64,000 bases of DNA, from NCBI GenBank assembly GCA_035772735.1, contig JASDFA010000016.1:177015001-177079000 (forward strand), in the 5' to 3' direction. Both the position numbers and the translations under genes were made by a program. Shown in pieces: positions 38,295 to 50,388 of this stretch. Below the pieces are notes generated by a model. That model did not search any database. It was not told the origin of the DNA and saw only the letters and a list, made by a program, of their open reading frames with translations. This DNA is from Datura wrightii. Taxonomy: Eukaryota > Streptophyta > Magnoliopsida > Solanales > Solanaceae. Every line of letters starts with the position of its first letter. Position 1 is the first letter of the stretch.

Positions 38295-40640
38295 TTTCAA
38301 GACCCGAGCTGGGACCTAGACCGAGACACGGGACCTAGAACCATGAATGACTCCAAGCTAACTCATAGCACATACATATCATGAATAAGCGCATCACTAA
38401 AGAGAAAATAAAACATGAACATGATAAAAGCGGAAGTCTGCATAGCACAACAACATGAACGTAGACACGAGCCAAAGTCACTGAACCATCTATACATAGT
38501 TGTCTGAAAAACCTCTAAACATCTGATGAGCTAATGGGACAACACCTCCCGATTAGCTTGCTAAGTTTGAAACTAAAAGACATAAACAAAAGAGATAAAA
38601 TCAAAACAAACATCCTCAGGTCATGAGGACTCACCAGAACTGGGCTTGAGCTGGACTGAACCGGAGCGAGCTAACAACGGGACTGAGACAGATCGCCCGA
38701 ACCTATATCATGAGATAATATAGCATATAGTATGTGGTCAGTACTTTGAATGTACTTAGTATGTATAGAAAGTAAAACATGCTAGTAAAACGATAGTATG
38801 AAATCATGAATATAAAATAAGATAGAACATGAGAGTAAAGGCAATATGCTAAATATCATACTCTTGAGGTAATCATAATCATGAGATATTCATCGTAAGT
38901 TGAACATAATGACCCAAGGTTTAGAAATAAAAATTATGTAGTGTACCATGCATGAAATCATAAGTGAAAACTCATAAGCTGATCAATGGGTCAAATACAC
39001 TAGAAAACATAATATCATAATACATGAACATGAGTAACTAAAAACATTAGGAACAATGGGATGCTTCATCATAACCGACACTATCACGATAGAGATTACA
39101 TGATGCCCCAGCTATCTCGCTCAATTGGGAAGAGCCGCTCTAAGCTTTTCCATGGCAAAGAACGATGAAGGTGTGATATCACTGGTATGCCCTCGGGCGG
39201 GGGAAACATTCTCTTGAGAGGTCCCAAATAAGAATATATACCTATGATGGCGCATAGTTAATGAGACCTGGATCCTCGAAATCTCTGGCCTACTCGGTGA
39301 TAGACACTACTCCCGAAACATGCATATTGCTCATAATCATATTCTCAAAACATAGATTAAATTTGTTTCTTGGGAGTCTTGACTCCGAAATATCTATTTA
39401 AACTTATCTTGAAAGCCTTGGCTAGAAATCATGGTGAAACATACTTGACTTTATATGGGCTTGCGCAAATCATAAAATCATATATACCTGAAAAGGGCTT
39501 TATAATTCAAAATCATGAAATCATAAATTTAAGGATTCATAATCATTCATGCATACTTTGATAATTCGTCATACTTGAAAACATGGGTTCATAAGCTTAA
39601 AATTCATAAATCATGCATAATAGGACAAAATTATCATAAACTTGAAATCATAAATTTGTAAATAAATTGAGAGTAAAGTCTACCCTAATAGCCCTAAATC
39701 ATCAACTGAAACATGAGAGAATTGAACCCATAGAGATATCATGGATAATTTTATGGAATTGGGTGAAACCCTAGAATTTCAACATAACATGCTTGGAGAC
39801 TTGAACTTATAGGATAGGGATGAAATTAGGTATGAGGGTGGAAGGATTTCCCACATTCATAACCCTACATACCTGGGTAATTGGCTCTTAGACTTGTCTT
39901 GAAAACCTAAGAATGATTTGTAGCGATTTGATGAAGAACCTAGCCTTGATCTTGAGAGAGGACCTTCAATATACTGTTGTTTTGAAAGAACAAAGACTTA
40001 GTATAGGTTAAAAGCCTTAATACCCTTTAAGAAACCCAAAACAACGTCACTTAGGTGTTAGAATCTTAGGAATTACGAAAATATCCCTGAAAAATCATAT
40101 TTAAAAATTTTTCTGTCGGTCACCACGATTCGTAGCACAAGTCATATCTTCCTACCATGACTCGTGGTATCCATCCGTTGCTTGCCAGTCCAATTTTCTG
40201 GTTCTCTAATCCTCATATAACAGACACTCACCATGATTCATTGTTTCCTACAATGAGTCGTTACATGAGCCTCTACACTTTCACACTACGACTGCTTTCC
40301 ACTATTCATTACTCCCCAAAGCCTCCACTCGAACAGATGCCACAGCTCCTGACCACAACCTTATACAAGAACCAATGAGTCATACCATGACTCGTCATAT
40401 TAGGACTGCCTCTGCAGGTGCAACATATGACTCATGACCACGAGTTATACCCACTCACCACGACTTGTGGTATGGACTCGTGGTCTAGGAAATAAACCAG
40501 AAGCTCACTATGACTCATCCAACGGTCCGTCCTATCACCCCACGCCTCATACCACGAGTTGTTCTATGGGATTTTGTAGATTTTCTGTTGATTCTGCTAC
40601 AAGTCTAGCACTTGATCATATGGACTTTTGGGGTGTTACA
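38295..40640 (-). repeat. 5' LTR of element A
   Basis: 2346 bp on the minus strand, TGTAACACCCC at 40640 to a mutated TTTCAA end at 38295. It pairs with 18510-20344 plus 25276-25806. U3 (right side, about 40100-40560) is rich in degraded ATGACTCGT/CGAGTCAT motifs. Confidence 0.9.
38703..38758 (-). promoter_or_regulatory. Paired hairpins in 5' LTR of A
   Basis: CTATATC-N7-AATATAG (38703-38723) and TCAGTAC-N7-GTACTTA (38738-38758), 14 nt apart, each with one arm mismatch. Confidence 0.65.
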
Positions 40641-40645
40641 CAAAC

Positions 40646-41503
40646 ACATTGAACATTGAAAAGGTGTTACTTTATACAAAACATAGCTTGGTAATTTTTT
40701 TAAAAATAACTAGCAATTGCTTATCATACAAGCTTTTTAATTGTGACCTTGTTGATGACATTTGGAACAAGTCATTTTCACCCCTTTTCTTGAAATTCTT
40801 CCATAATTTTTCTTAGGCTCATACTTTTCCTTTCTCCTACACCTTCTTGGTCTACCAAGCATTGGTCTAGGAACCGGAGCCTCAATTTTTGAATTGGTGG
40901 TTTTAGACCACATCTTCATATTAGAAATTGGTTAGATAAAATATTGATAGGCCTTTAATAAGTATCCTTTTTACCAATGTTCCACATATTCTTCAAACTC
41001 TTTATTTAGGATATATAATGCACATATCACATGTTGACATGGAATGCCTCTAAGATGCCATAATCTACAAGTACATGTTTGTCTTCTCAAATCAATAATT
41101 AACCTATATGGACCTTTATCTATTTCATATTCATTTTGTCCATTCCATAACAATTGACATCTTTTAGAAAGGTCCTTTCTCTCTTCTAATGTCAACCTAG
41201 ACATAGGAGACATGTCTAATATCCAAATTCCAACAAATTTTAACATGTCGACATTTTAAGTCATTATTTTTCTCCTTATTTTCACCAATATAGTGATAAT
41301 TGGTTTGTGTCTAGGAGCTAATATCCTAGAATTAGAAGTCTCACACATGTTCTTTTTAATAATATCACACTTTGTATGCTCCTTAAAATGCATCCTACAC
41401 TATTTTTCTTTTCTGTATTTTAACAAATCTCTACAGATATTCTTAACCTGCCTAACCAAGCTTACCAAGTTTATCCATCTCCTCTTTGAATTTCATTAGA
41501 TAA
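40646..41503 (-). pseudogene. MULE M transposase: end of DDE domain, SWIM zinc finger, zinc knuckle
   Basis: Minus strand from 41503 downward, just left of element C. First a broken stretch with KFKEEMDKLGKLG and CETFNSRILAPRHKPII (spread over frames). Then the open frame 41246-40971 ends in a SWIM zinc finger, CTCRLWHLRGIPCQHVICAL, with the CxC...CxH ligands intact. After a stop (one W codon), SNMKMWSKTTN leads to the basic GRPRRCRRKEK block and the zinc knuckle CSKCHQQGHN (40919-40737). This C-terminal layout is diagnostic of MuDR-type plant MULE transposases. A inserted at 40641-40645, 3' of the knuckle. Confidence 0.92.
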
Positions 41504-41508
41504 TAGCA

Positions 41509-43099
41509 TGATTTGCTATGATTTTACGGCACTTTCTATGCTTAAAACCAACAAAATATGCACATTCCGAGTATATTTATGTAGATATGATGTGTTTGCG
41601 TTAAGTGTTGCAGAAAAATAGGTCCAAAATGTGAAATAGGCAAAGTAAGGCAAAAATAGAGCAAACTGTAGGCTGCTAGCCAGGTAACGAGTCATTGTCC
41701 TAATGGACGACTCATTCCTGGAGTCGTAGAGAAGATCCGAAGTTTTATGAAGAAGAACCAATGCACCTAATGAGTTGAAGGCACGACTCGTTACATGCCA
41801 GTCGTGGAGACTGGGAGGAAGATTTCTGAAAATTGCTCAGGGAAGACAATGATAGATCTAACGAGTCGTCAGTTGAAGTGACGATTCGTCATCAGAAATT
41901 GTGAGCATCCATCAAGTGCACTGGAAGATTTGGTAATCATGGCCACGAGGGACCTAACAATTCATGCCTAGGCCTAACGAGTCGTTAGGTGACCTGTCAC
42001 CAGGACTGACAAATTGCCGAGGACGATTTAAATTCACTGGCCACGACTCGTTGGGAGACCCAACGAGTCGTTACTTGGCCCGTTAGCACTACCGACCTAG
42101 AGTCCATTTTTAGTTAGGAAAAGTTTTCTTTGGAACTATAAATACATTGTTTAGGTTTATTTTTTGAGTACAATTTATTTTACCAACTTTCACGTAAATT
42201 TTAGTGTTGTTAACGATCATTTTTGGTTCGAGAAACAAAGTTTGTAATTTTGTTCTTGATTTTGGGAAGCAAACAACATTGAAGTTTTGTTCATCAATTT
42301 TGGTGTTTTATTCAATTCACGTGGTTTTCTTCTATGAATTTTTGTAAGTTACAATTACAATTTCTTATTTATTTCGTGATTGTGATCATTCAAATATGAG
42401 TAGCTAAACTCATAACTAGAGTTGTGGAAATTGTGATGAATTAACATACATAGGTAAAAATACTGAGTGATTCTTGAACGGGGTTTATGCCTGTATTGTT
42501 TTTCTCTTTATTTTAATTATTTCTTAATGGTTGCAAACAGTGAAACTTGCCTTATTATTACTTACCGGATCAAGGGGGTGATGAATGGGAAAAGGGATTA
42601 ACAACGAAAATTTGAGGCCATCAACCCTCATCTAATAGCTTGACCTTATCCGAGAATAGCTAATATGATATTAAGGATAAGGGTTAATTAAGCATACACC
42701 CTTATAAGGACCAAGTTACGTGGTGAAAATCATCTAGATAGGGGACCAACCATTTAGGTGAATATAACTTACCAATATTGCATGGTAAACACCTAAATAG
42801 ATCACTAGTGTAGAAACTTTGTGGTTATGAAGTCATGGGGAATACAATCCTATTCACTTTATTGATTGAATACAACCGAAATTGATTTACACATTTACTA
42901 GTCTTTACTCTTGTTTATTATTTTGTGTTTCGAATCTTTCCCCCATAGGAAATAAGTAAGCCAATAGTATTAGCTAAATGCATTAACTCAAGTTCTCGTC
43001 ATATTCCTCGTGGGATCCGACCCCAATCCTGGTTGGGTTCTATATTTGACCCATCGATCGCTTTATATCTCATTACGAGGTATAATTTGGGCAATATCA
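41509..43099 (+). repeat. 5' LTR of element C
   Basis: TGATTTGCTATG ... GGGCAATATCA. Five exact ACGA(G/C)TCGT motifs lie within 41783-42071, upstream of the TATA box. Confidence 0.93.
42137..42144 (+). promoter_or_regulatory. TATA box in 5' LTR of C
   Basis: TATAAATA, conserved in the 3' LTR at 54780-54787, 65-75 bp after the last ACGAGTCGT motif. Confidence 0.7.
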
Positions 43100-43103
43100 A
43101 ATT

Positions 43104-43120
43104 TTGGCACCATTGTAGGA
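43104..43120 (+). other. Primer binding site of element C
   Basis: TTGGCACCATTGTAGGA, a mutated form of the TTGGCGCCGTTGCCGGGGA-type site (tRNA-Asp complement) of Athila elements, four bases after the LTR. Confidence 0.75.
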
Positions 43121-43226
43121 GAATACGGCTTAGGCTTTTGTTAATTGTGTTTGCTTTACTATTGGTCCTTATTTCCTTTTTATTTTTCTTTTGTTGTTTT
43201 TTTCTTAACAGGTCTTAGGTTCGTGC

Positions 43227-45060
43227 ATGCCCAGTACTAGGAGCCAAAGCAAATCCCTAGTTCAAATTGATCACGAACTTGAACAAACACTACGAAATCT
43301 GAGGAGAATGGCCAACATACAGGAGCAAGAGACAGTGGACAGGCTACAGTCAGGATGTTGGCTGAGGAACAAGTTCGGGCAAGAGAAACAGGGTTAGCAA
43401 GGGTTGCTGAAGACCAACGCCTAGTTGTCGAAGCCGAGCAAGCTAGAAGGAACAGAGGTCCAAACCAGCAGAGGCACCAGTACTTCGATGATGATGATGA
43501 TGCTGATATTGATGAAGCCGGTGCCACTGGAGCTTATGCCTCCCCCTTTGCCTATTGAGGCAAAGTTTGGCATTACCAGTGCTATTATCCAACTACTCAA
43601 CATGAAGAGGATATTTGCGGGTCATGCAACTGATGATGCACATACTGATTTGACTAATTTCGTGGGTAGATGCAAAGCATACAAACAACTGGGAGTGAAT
43701 CAGGATGCGATACGACTGAGGTTATTTCCCTTTTTATTAGGGAGTGAGGCAACGCTCTAGTTGGCTGAACTGCGCAACGATTCTATCACTGCATGGGGGG
43801 AGTTGAAAAGAGCTTTTCTTGAAAGGTTCTTCCCGCCTTCCAGAGCTTTGCAGCTGAAAGATGAGATATACAACTTCAGGCAATTGAATTCTAAGGCACT
43901 CCACGAGACATGGTTTCGGTTCAACAAGAAGCTCAAAAAGGTGCCCTACCACAGGATCCTAGATGATACATTGTTGGAGATCTTCTATAGGTCTCTAAAT
44001 GCTAATACCAAGGCAGTGGTTGATACCGTGTCGGCGGAACATTCATGAGTCACACTTATGTTGAAGCTGCTGAGGTACTTGACAGAATCACTAAAACCAA
44101 CCACACATGGCACACAAGAGAGTCAGAGACTTTGGCAGGTACTTATGCAATAGGTATGTCTGCAGAACAGAGAAGTAAGGATGAAGAGAGAGATTAGGAT
44201 ATTACTGAGATAAAGACCACAATGGGGCAGCTTACTAAGCATTTGATTAGAGTTGAAGCTGAAAAGGTGAATGCTGTGAGTTCTTAGGGCAAGGCCCCGA
44301 GAAATGATGGAGGCGAATCAGAATCTAAGGAGGAAGCAAATTATCTAAATGATCAAGGGGTGGGTTTTCCGACTAACACCCAAGGGTCTAACCATGACTC
44401 TTGGCGTCAAGGTCAGGGGAAGCAAGGTCAGAACTACTACAGGGATAACAATTACAACCGAGGCCAATACAGAGACAATGAAGACTGGAAAAAGCGTGAG
44501 GAGTACAAGAATGACAGAAGTGGCTATATGTTCCTCTAAGGAACCGTGAGCCAGAGTCTAGTAGTTCAAGGGTGGAAGACATGTTGTCTAAGGTACTTAA
44601 GCAGATGGAGCCGACAGATGGCCATTTCAAGGAGCTCCACGCTAATATTTCTGGTATGAACCAAAAGGTGGAATCACATGCCGTGGTCATTAAGCAGATT
44701 GAGAAGCAGCTTAGTCAGATGTCTGTTGCTATGAAACAGAGGCAGAAGGGCACACTTCCCAGCAACACAGTTCAAAATCCGAAAAATGACAGTCATTGCA
44801 TGGCGGTCACTACTAGGAGTGGGAAGGCGACAGTTGATCCTCTGAGGCTGGTTGTGACTGATGATATAGTAGAGCCCTTAGTGATTGATGATGATAGGAT
44901 GGCAAATTTTGAGAATCAAACTTTGGTTGATGATTCAGTAGAGAAGACCTCTCCTAGTAATGCAAAGGAGCATGATCTGGCAAAGAGAAGGAGAAGGAGG
45001 TACAACAAAAGATCACACCTATTTCTAGACCTCCTTCCCCATTTCCTCAAAGGTTGAAGA
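43227..45060 (+). pseudogene. Element C gag
   Basis: Start ATG at 43227 (MPSTRSQSKSLVQIDHELEQ). A frameshift follows into the frame 43355-43558 (charged coiled region, EEQVRARETGLARVAEDQRL), then FAGHATDDAHTDLTNFVGRC and the capsid block at 43761-44048 (WGELKRAFLERFFPPSRALQ; IYNFRQLNSKALHETWFRF; LLEIFYRSLNANTKAVVDT), which is the Athila-type Gag signature. A Gly/Asn/Gln-rich stretch (QGQNYYRDNNYNRGQ, about 44400-44470) and a charged tail to about 45060 complete it. Several stops and frameshifts. Confidence 0.87.
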
Positions 45061-45329
45061 AAAAGGTCGATGATGGGAAGTATCACAAATTCATATCCAT
45101 GTTGAAACAATTATCTGTGAACATCCCATTAGTCTAGGCACTTGAGCAGATGCTCGGTTATGCTAAATTCATGAAGGACCTTGTCACAAGAAAGAGGACC
45201 ATAAGCTTCGAACCTGCAGATAATTTGCACCATTGCAGTGCAATAGCATCCCGTTCTCTTGTTCAGAAAAAGGAAGACCCTGGAGGCTGGAGCTTTCACC
45301 ATACCGTGCACTATTAGAGCCTTCAATTT

Positions 45330-45680
45330 TGCTAAGGCACTATGTAATCTAGGTGCTGTATTAATTTGATGCCGCTAGCAGTGTTCAGACAGTTGGGCTT
45401 GGGAGCCCCCAAATCGACTATAATGCGACTTTTGATGGTAGATCATGTAGTGAAAAATCCGGTGGGAATTCTCTATGATGTTCTAATGAAGGTGGAGTCC
45501 TTTATATTTCCGACTGATTTTGTCATTCTGGACTGTGAGGTTGATTTCGAGGTCCCCATTATCTTGGGGTGACCATTCCTCGCCATCGGACGTGCTCTTG
45601 TAGATATAGAAACCGAACAGTTGAAATTCCGGTTGAATAATAAGGAGGTGACTTTCAATGTATGCCACTCCATGAAGTAG
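45330..45680 (+). pseudogene. Element C protease
   Basis: Aspartic protease region. The active-site motif, normally D-L/S-G-A, reads CNLGA here (45342-45356), so the catalytic Asp codon is lost, followed by a frameshift. The remainder is clear: MPLAVFRQLGLGAPKSTIMR, FVILDCEVDFEVPIILG, a stop, then FLAIGRALVDIETEQLKFR. It ends near 45680. Confidence 0.85.
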
Positions 45681-45759
45681 CCAAATGACATGAGGGTAGC
45701 CTTAGTAATTGATGTTGCGGAACCTGAGTTTCCAATTATGCCTATTGAGGAGTTAGTGA

Positions 45760-47640
45760 CTTGAGCACTTAGCAGCAGTGTTGATGAATGTTGGTGCTGA
45801 GGAGATCCATGGGGGTGAGGAGATAGTCAATGCACTTGCTGGTATGGGATCATACACCTATGCTCGAAAGAAGATTGATCCTGATCTGAAGAATCAGGTG
45901 ACCCCACCAGCCAAGCCATCGATTGAGGAGGCCCCGGTATTGGAGCTCAAAGCACTCCCATCTCACTCATGTTATGTATTTTTAGGGACCGGTAACACTT
46001 TACTGGTCATTGTTGCAGCTGAGTTGGTGGAATGGAAAGTGGAGGCTTTGGTCTCCATTTTGAAGAGATACAAAAAATCCATAGGGTGGACCATTACAGA
46101 AATTATTGAAATCCCAGCTGGTATTTGCACTCATAAGATCCAGCTAGAGCTAGATTATATTCTGAGCAGTGAGCATCATCGTAAGTTGAATCCACCTATG
46201 CAAGAGGTGGTCAAGAAGGAAATCATCAAGTGGTAGGATGCGAGTGTGATTTACCCTATTGCTGACAACAAATGGGTGAGCCTAGTTCAGTGTGTACCGA
46301 AGAAGGGAGGAAGAACGGTGGTCCCAAATTCTAACAATGAGCTCATTCAACTAAGGCTAGTTACCGGTTGGAGAGTATGCATGGATTATAGAAATTTGAA
46401 CCATTGGACTCAGAAAGATCACTTTCCTATGCCATTCATGGACCAGATGCTAGACCGACTTGCAGGCAGAGGATGATACTATTTTCTTGATGGTTATTCG
46501 GGGTACAATCAGATATCTATAGCCCCTGAAGACTAAGAGAAGACCACTTTCACCTGTCCATATAGTATTTTTATTTTCAAGAGGATGTCATTCGGGTTAT
46601 GTAATGCACCCGCCACTTTTTAGCATTGCATAATGTCCATATTTTCTGACATGGTGGAGGACACCATTGAAGTCTTTATGGATGACTTTTCGGTGGTGGG
46701 TGATTCATTCGAGGATTGTTTGGCTCATTTGAGCAAGGTGCTGCAGATATATGAAGAGACCAACTTGGCATTTAACTGGGAAAAGTGACATTTCATGGTC
46801 AAAGAAGGTATAGTGCTAGGGCACAAGATTTCTTATAAAAGTATTGAGGTGGACAGGGCCAAGATCGAAGTAATTGCTAGTCTACCACCTCCAATTTCTG
46901 TGAAAGGTGTTCGAAGTTTTCTGGGTCATGCAGGGTTTTATAGGAGATTCATCAAGGACTTCTCAAAGATTGCACATCCTTTGTGCAACTACTTGAGAAA
47001 GAGGTAAAGTTTGTTTTTGATGAGGCATGTCTGGAGGCGTTTGAATGCCTAATAGAGAGATTGACCATTGCCCCGATTATAGTGTCACTTGGCTGGTCTT
47101 TACCATTCGAGGTTATGTATGATGCTAGCGAAGTGGTCCTAGGAGCTGTTTTGGACCAAAGGAGTGAAAAAATATTCCATCCTATTTATTATGCTAGAAA
47201 GGCTCTTAATACAGCACAGAAACATTACACCGTGACAAAACAGGAGTTGTTGGCTGTAGTATTTGCATTCGAGAAGTTTCGGGCGTACTTTCTTGGAACC
47301 AAGGTGATAGTCCATACAGACCATGAAGCTCTGAGATATCTGATGGAAAAGAAGGATGCCAAGCCGCGGTTGATTCGATGGGTTCTGTTGTTGCAAGAAT
47401 TCGAGTTCGAGGTAAAGGATCGGAAGGGGACCGAAAACCAGGTGGCGGATCACTTATCAAGATTGGAAGAAGATGAAACACTTCGAGATGATCTTGACAT
47501 AGATGATACATTCCCCGATGAGCAGGTTTTAGCAGCCTCACAGGATCTCATCCCATTATTTGCAAACTTCGCTAATTATCTGGTGAGTGATGTTGTACCG
47601 GAAAACTTATCTTTTCACCAGCGGAAGAAGTTCATGTCCG
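45760..47640 (+). pseudogene. Element C reverse transcriptase and RNase H
   Basis: 45778-46236 is the linker and start of the polymerase (KKSIGWTITEIIEIPAGICT; LNPPMQEVVKKEIIKW). The frame continues with stops through GWRVCMDYRNLNHWTQKDHF, YFLDGYSGYNQI, FGLCNAPATF and the intact catalytic box VFMDDFSVVG (near 46675). Then come GHKISYKSIEVDRAKIEVI, GFYRRFIKDFSKIAHPLC, a one-base shift near 46985, and RNase H in an open frame 46983-47660 (EVMYDASEVVLGAVL; LAVVFAFEKFRAYFLGTKVI; VHTDHEALRYL; NQVADHLSRLE). At least five stops. Confidence 0.93.
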
Positions 47641-48798
47641 ATGTGCGGAAGTTTTTCTAGGATGAGCCTTACTTATTCTGCATATGTGTTGATAGGCTGA
47701 TTCGGAGATGCATGCCCGAGGTGTAGATGTTGAGCATATTGAAGGCCTGCCACTCATCCCGTATTGGGGGTCACTACAACGGGATTCACATTGCCCAAAA
47801 AATTCTGCAATGTGGGTACTATTGGCCAACCATTCACTAGGATGCACATGATTTCGCAAAGGCATGTGATGCATGCCAAAGGCAAGGAGGCATGAGCTTC
47901 CTCTTACTCTCATCCTTGTCATTGAGTTGTTTGATGTGTGGGGCACTGACTTCACGGGCCCATTTGTGAGATCAAACGGGATGAAGTACATACTGGTTGT
48001 TGTGGACAATGTTTCAAAATAGGTGGAGGCAATTGCGCTTTCAAATAATGAAGGGAAAAGTGTCACAGCATTCTTGAAGCGAAATATTTTTGCCAGATTT
48101 GGGACTCCCAGAGCCATCATTAGTGATGAGGGTTCGCACTTCTGCAACCAATTGTTTTGTACTTTATTGGAAAAATATGGGGTGAAACATAGGGTGGCAG
48201 CACCCTATCATCCACAGTCTAGTGGGCAAGTTGAAGTCTCCAACTGGGAGATAAAGACCATCTTAGCGAAGACTGTAAATGCTAACCAGACATATTGGTC
48301 TAGGAAGCCAGATGATGCTTTATGGGCTTATCGAACTGCATCCAAGACTCCTATAGGTATGTCTCCATATCAGCTTGTATATGGGAAAGCATATACAAAG
48401 CTATGTGGGCGCTCAAGAAGCTGAATTTGAACTGGAGCGAAGCTGCAGACTTGAGGCTTGATTAGTTGAATGAGCTAGATGAATTTCGTTTGAAAGCCTA
48501 TGAGAGTTATGAAATATATAAACTAAGGATGAAACTTCAGCATGATTGGAATATTGAGAAGAGAGAGTTCAGCCCGGGTGATATGGTGTTACTATTCAAT
48601 TCTAGGCTTCGCTTGATTCCTGGCAAGTTAAAGTCCAAATGGTTGGGACCATTTCGAGTGGTTCAAGTATTCTCCCATGGGACAATTGAACTGGAAAACC
48701 ATGAAGGAAAGCGATTTAAAATCAAATGGTCAACGGGTGAAAGCATATTTGGGGAAGAGCGAAGAAATAAAGCTCGTGGATCTTTGGGCTCTGGGTGA
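47641..48798 (+). pseudogene. Element C integrase
   Basis: Zinc-binding HHCC region at about 47650-47885 (ACHSSRIGGHYNGIHI; ACDACQRQG). The catalytic core keeps all three acidic residues: the Asp of DVWGTDFTGPF (47935-47970), the Asp of IISDEGSHF (48117-48145) and the Glu of SGQVEVSNWEIK (48220-48255), with exactly 35 residues between the second Asp and Glu. Then DALWAYRTASKTPIGMSPYQ, a frameshift near 48425, and the C-terminal domain 48466-48798 (REFSPGDMVLLFNSRLRL; KLKSKWLGPFRVV). No chromodomain follows, as expected for Athila. Stops and two frameshifts inactivate it. Confidence 0.92.
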
Positions 48799-50363
48799 AA
48801 TCTGAGTAGCGCGGGGACTTGCATCGTGCCGCGACTTTAAATCAGGCGTTGAATGAGAGGCAACCGATGGAGGTGTTTTGGTGAAGTCTGAGTAGTCAAA
48901 ATACCTGCGTCGTGCCACGACGTTAAATCAAGCGCTTCTTGGAAGGCAACCCAAGTTGTAATTGTAAGATAAATATAGTGTTCACGTGTGTTGATATGTG
49001 CAAGTGATTAAGATGGGAAATTTGAAGATGAAACCAAAAATCTGAACTTGAGTTGCTGATGCCAAAAGCACAGAACGATTCATCATATGACCTAATGACT
49101 TGTTAAGTGGATCGTGGTCACTGCCTTAGAAAACAGTATAGACAACGGTTGACCAAACGAGCCATTGTTAGTGACAACGAATCGTGGGGTCTTCCGTTAA
49201 GTCTACTGGATTAAAGACGGAATTAAGATGAAAAAGGTGACAACGAATGACTTAACGAATCATTTGGAGTCCCAACGATTCGTCAAGTGACCCATCATGA
49301 AGCTACTACAGTTCAGAGCCTACGACTCATGCCACAACTCGTTTGGTAGCACCACTTGTCGTTAGGTTCCAGGTAAGATTTTGATCTGTTTAAATGAATG
49401 AAAGAACCAAATGAGTCGTGGCTTAGGCTAACGACCCATTATGTGGGTTGTGATTTACTTTAATTAAAATATCCATCCGACCCGACCCACGTTTAAATAA
49501 GCAAATCAAGATTAAAATGAATTAAATCACTCAAATCCTCCCACTGAATTCCCTCACAATTTTAAACTCTCAAATCTTTTAAGAAAAATTTCCCACTTCT
49601 TCTTCTCCCAAAGCATCTCACATTTCCACAGAAATCACAATCACACATCCAATTGCACTCAATCTCTCACACAAAAGCACTCTCACACACACACGATCAC
49701 ACTCAATTCTGCTCAAGTGCCACATTCAACGCAATCTCAAGTTAAAATCCCTCCTCTACTCTTACACTTGTGAGTATTTAGTTATTTCGAGCTTTACCCT
49801 ACTCATTTACAATTGTGAATTCGAATACTACCATGAGTTTTAAATAAAACCCTAGTGCCATGACTTTGTATGTGAATTTGAATATGGGACCTTTAACAAA
49901 TATGATGATCTGTACTTGTCAGAACATTAATTTAGTTAAGATGGAACATGGGTATTGTTATTTTTCATAAATTAGTGATGACGTCTCATATAATGACTCG
50001 TGGGAAGCCCAAAGAGTCATTACATGACTCAGCACCACTACTGTAAACCCAGTAAATAAACTCTTAGGGATGAGCCACATAACGAGTTGTGGTATTACCT
50101 CATGACTCATTGTGTAGCTCGTCCTGAGTAGGGAGATGGGATATGTAAATAGGGAAGCTCACGACTGGTCTAACGAGTCGTTGCCACAAATAACGACTCG
50201 TCATGACCATACGTTATGTCCACTAGTTCAAAAAAAAGAAAAACTAACCTGCAGACAACGAGTGACCTCACGAGTCGTGGCCAGTGGCAATGACTCGTTG
50301 AGTCCCTCGTCCTGTCTGTAGGGACACAGTTAAAATTTTATTTTTGTTTCATCTCATCTTACA
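48799..50363 (+). other. Spacer between pol and third ORF of C, LTR-U3-like motif content
   Basis: No gene. A local repeat CGTCGTGCCACGACGTTAAATC (two versions, near 48822 and 48908) opens it. From about 49080 to 50320 it carries many ACGAGTCGT/ACGACTCGT-like motifs (exact at 50173, 50193 and 50270), as in the U3 of the LTRs. A CT-rich block (49510-49770) resembles a 5' leader. Confidence 0.65.
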
Positions 50364-50383
50364 TACTAACCGTAATTCCATAG
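50364..50383 (+). promoter_or_regulatory. Likely 3' splice site before the third ORF of C
   Basis: Perfect branch-point consensus TACTAAC (50364-50370), then CGTAATTCCATAG with AG at 50382-50383. The ORF start ATGG lies five bases later (50389). A T-rich tract precedes it (50336-50350). The placement fits splicing of a subgenomic mRNA, as known for envelope-like ORFs of some plant Gypsy elements. The donor was not identified. Confidence 0.55.
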
Positions 50384-50388
50384 GTACA

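Larger units (their letters stand above)
18510..40640 (-). mobile_element. Element A: full-length chromovirus (Tekay/Del-like Ty3/Gypsy), hosting three insertions
   Basis: Minus-strand LTR retrotransposon with exact 5-bp duplications CAAAC at 18505-18509 and 40641-40645. Order on the minus strand: 5' LTR (40640-38295), primer-site region, gag (38153-37590), [B], protease, reverse transcriptase, RNase H, integrase, [H inside integrase], integrase tail with chromodomain, polypurine tract, 3' LTR [O inside]. Without O, H and B it is about 9.1 kb, normal for this lineage. The C-terminal chromodomain and LTR style place it with chromoviruses. In one aligned stretch (18701-18823 against 38482-38604) I counted about 15 differences between the LTRs, mostly transitions. 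Confidence 0.92.

Noticed and set aside
47139..48147. Long minus-strand ORFs across the RNase H and integrase of C
   Set aside because: Antisense shadows of a clearly recognisable plus-strand pol.
49080..50320. CRISPR-like repetition of ACGACTCGT motifs
   Set aside because: Plant nuclear context, variable spacing, no spacers of constant length and both orientations mixed.
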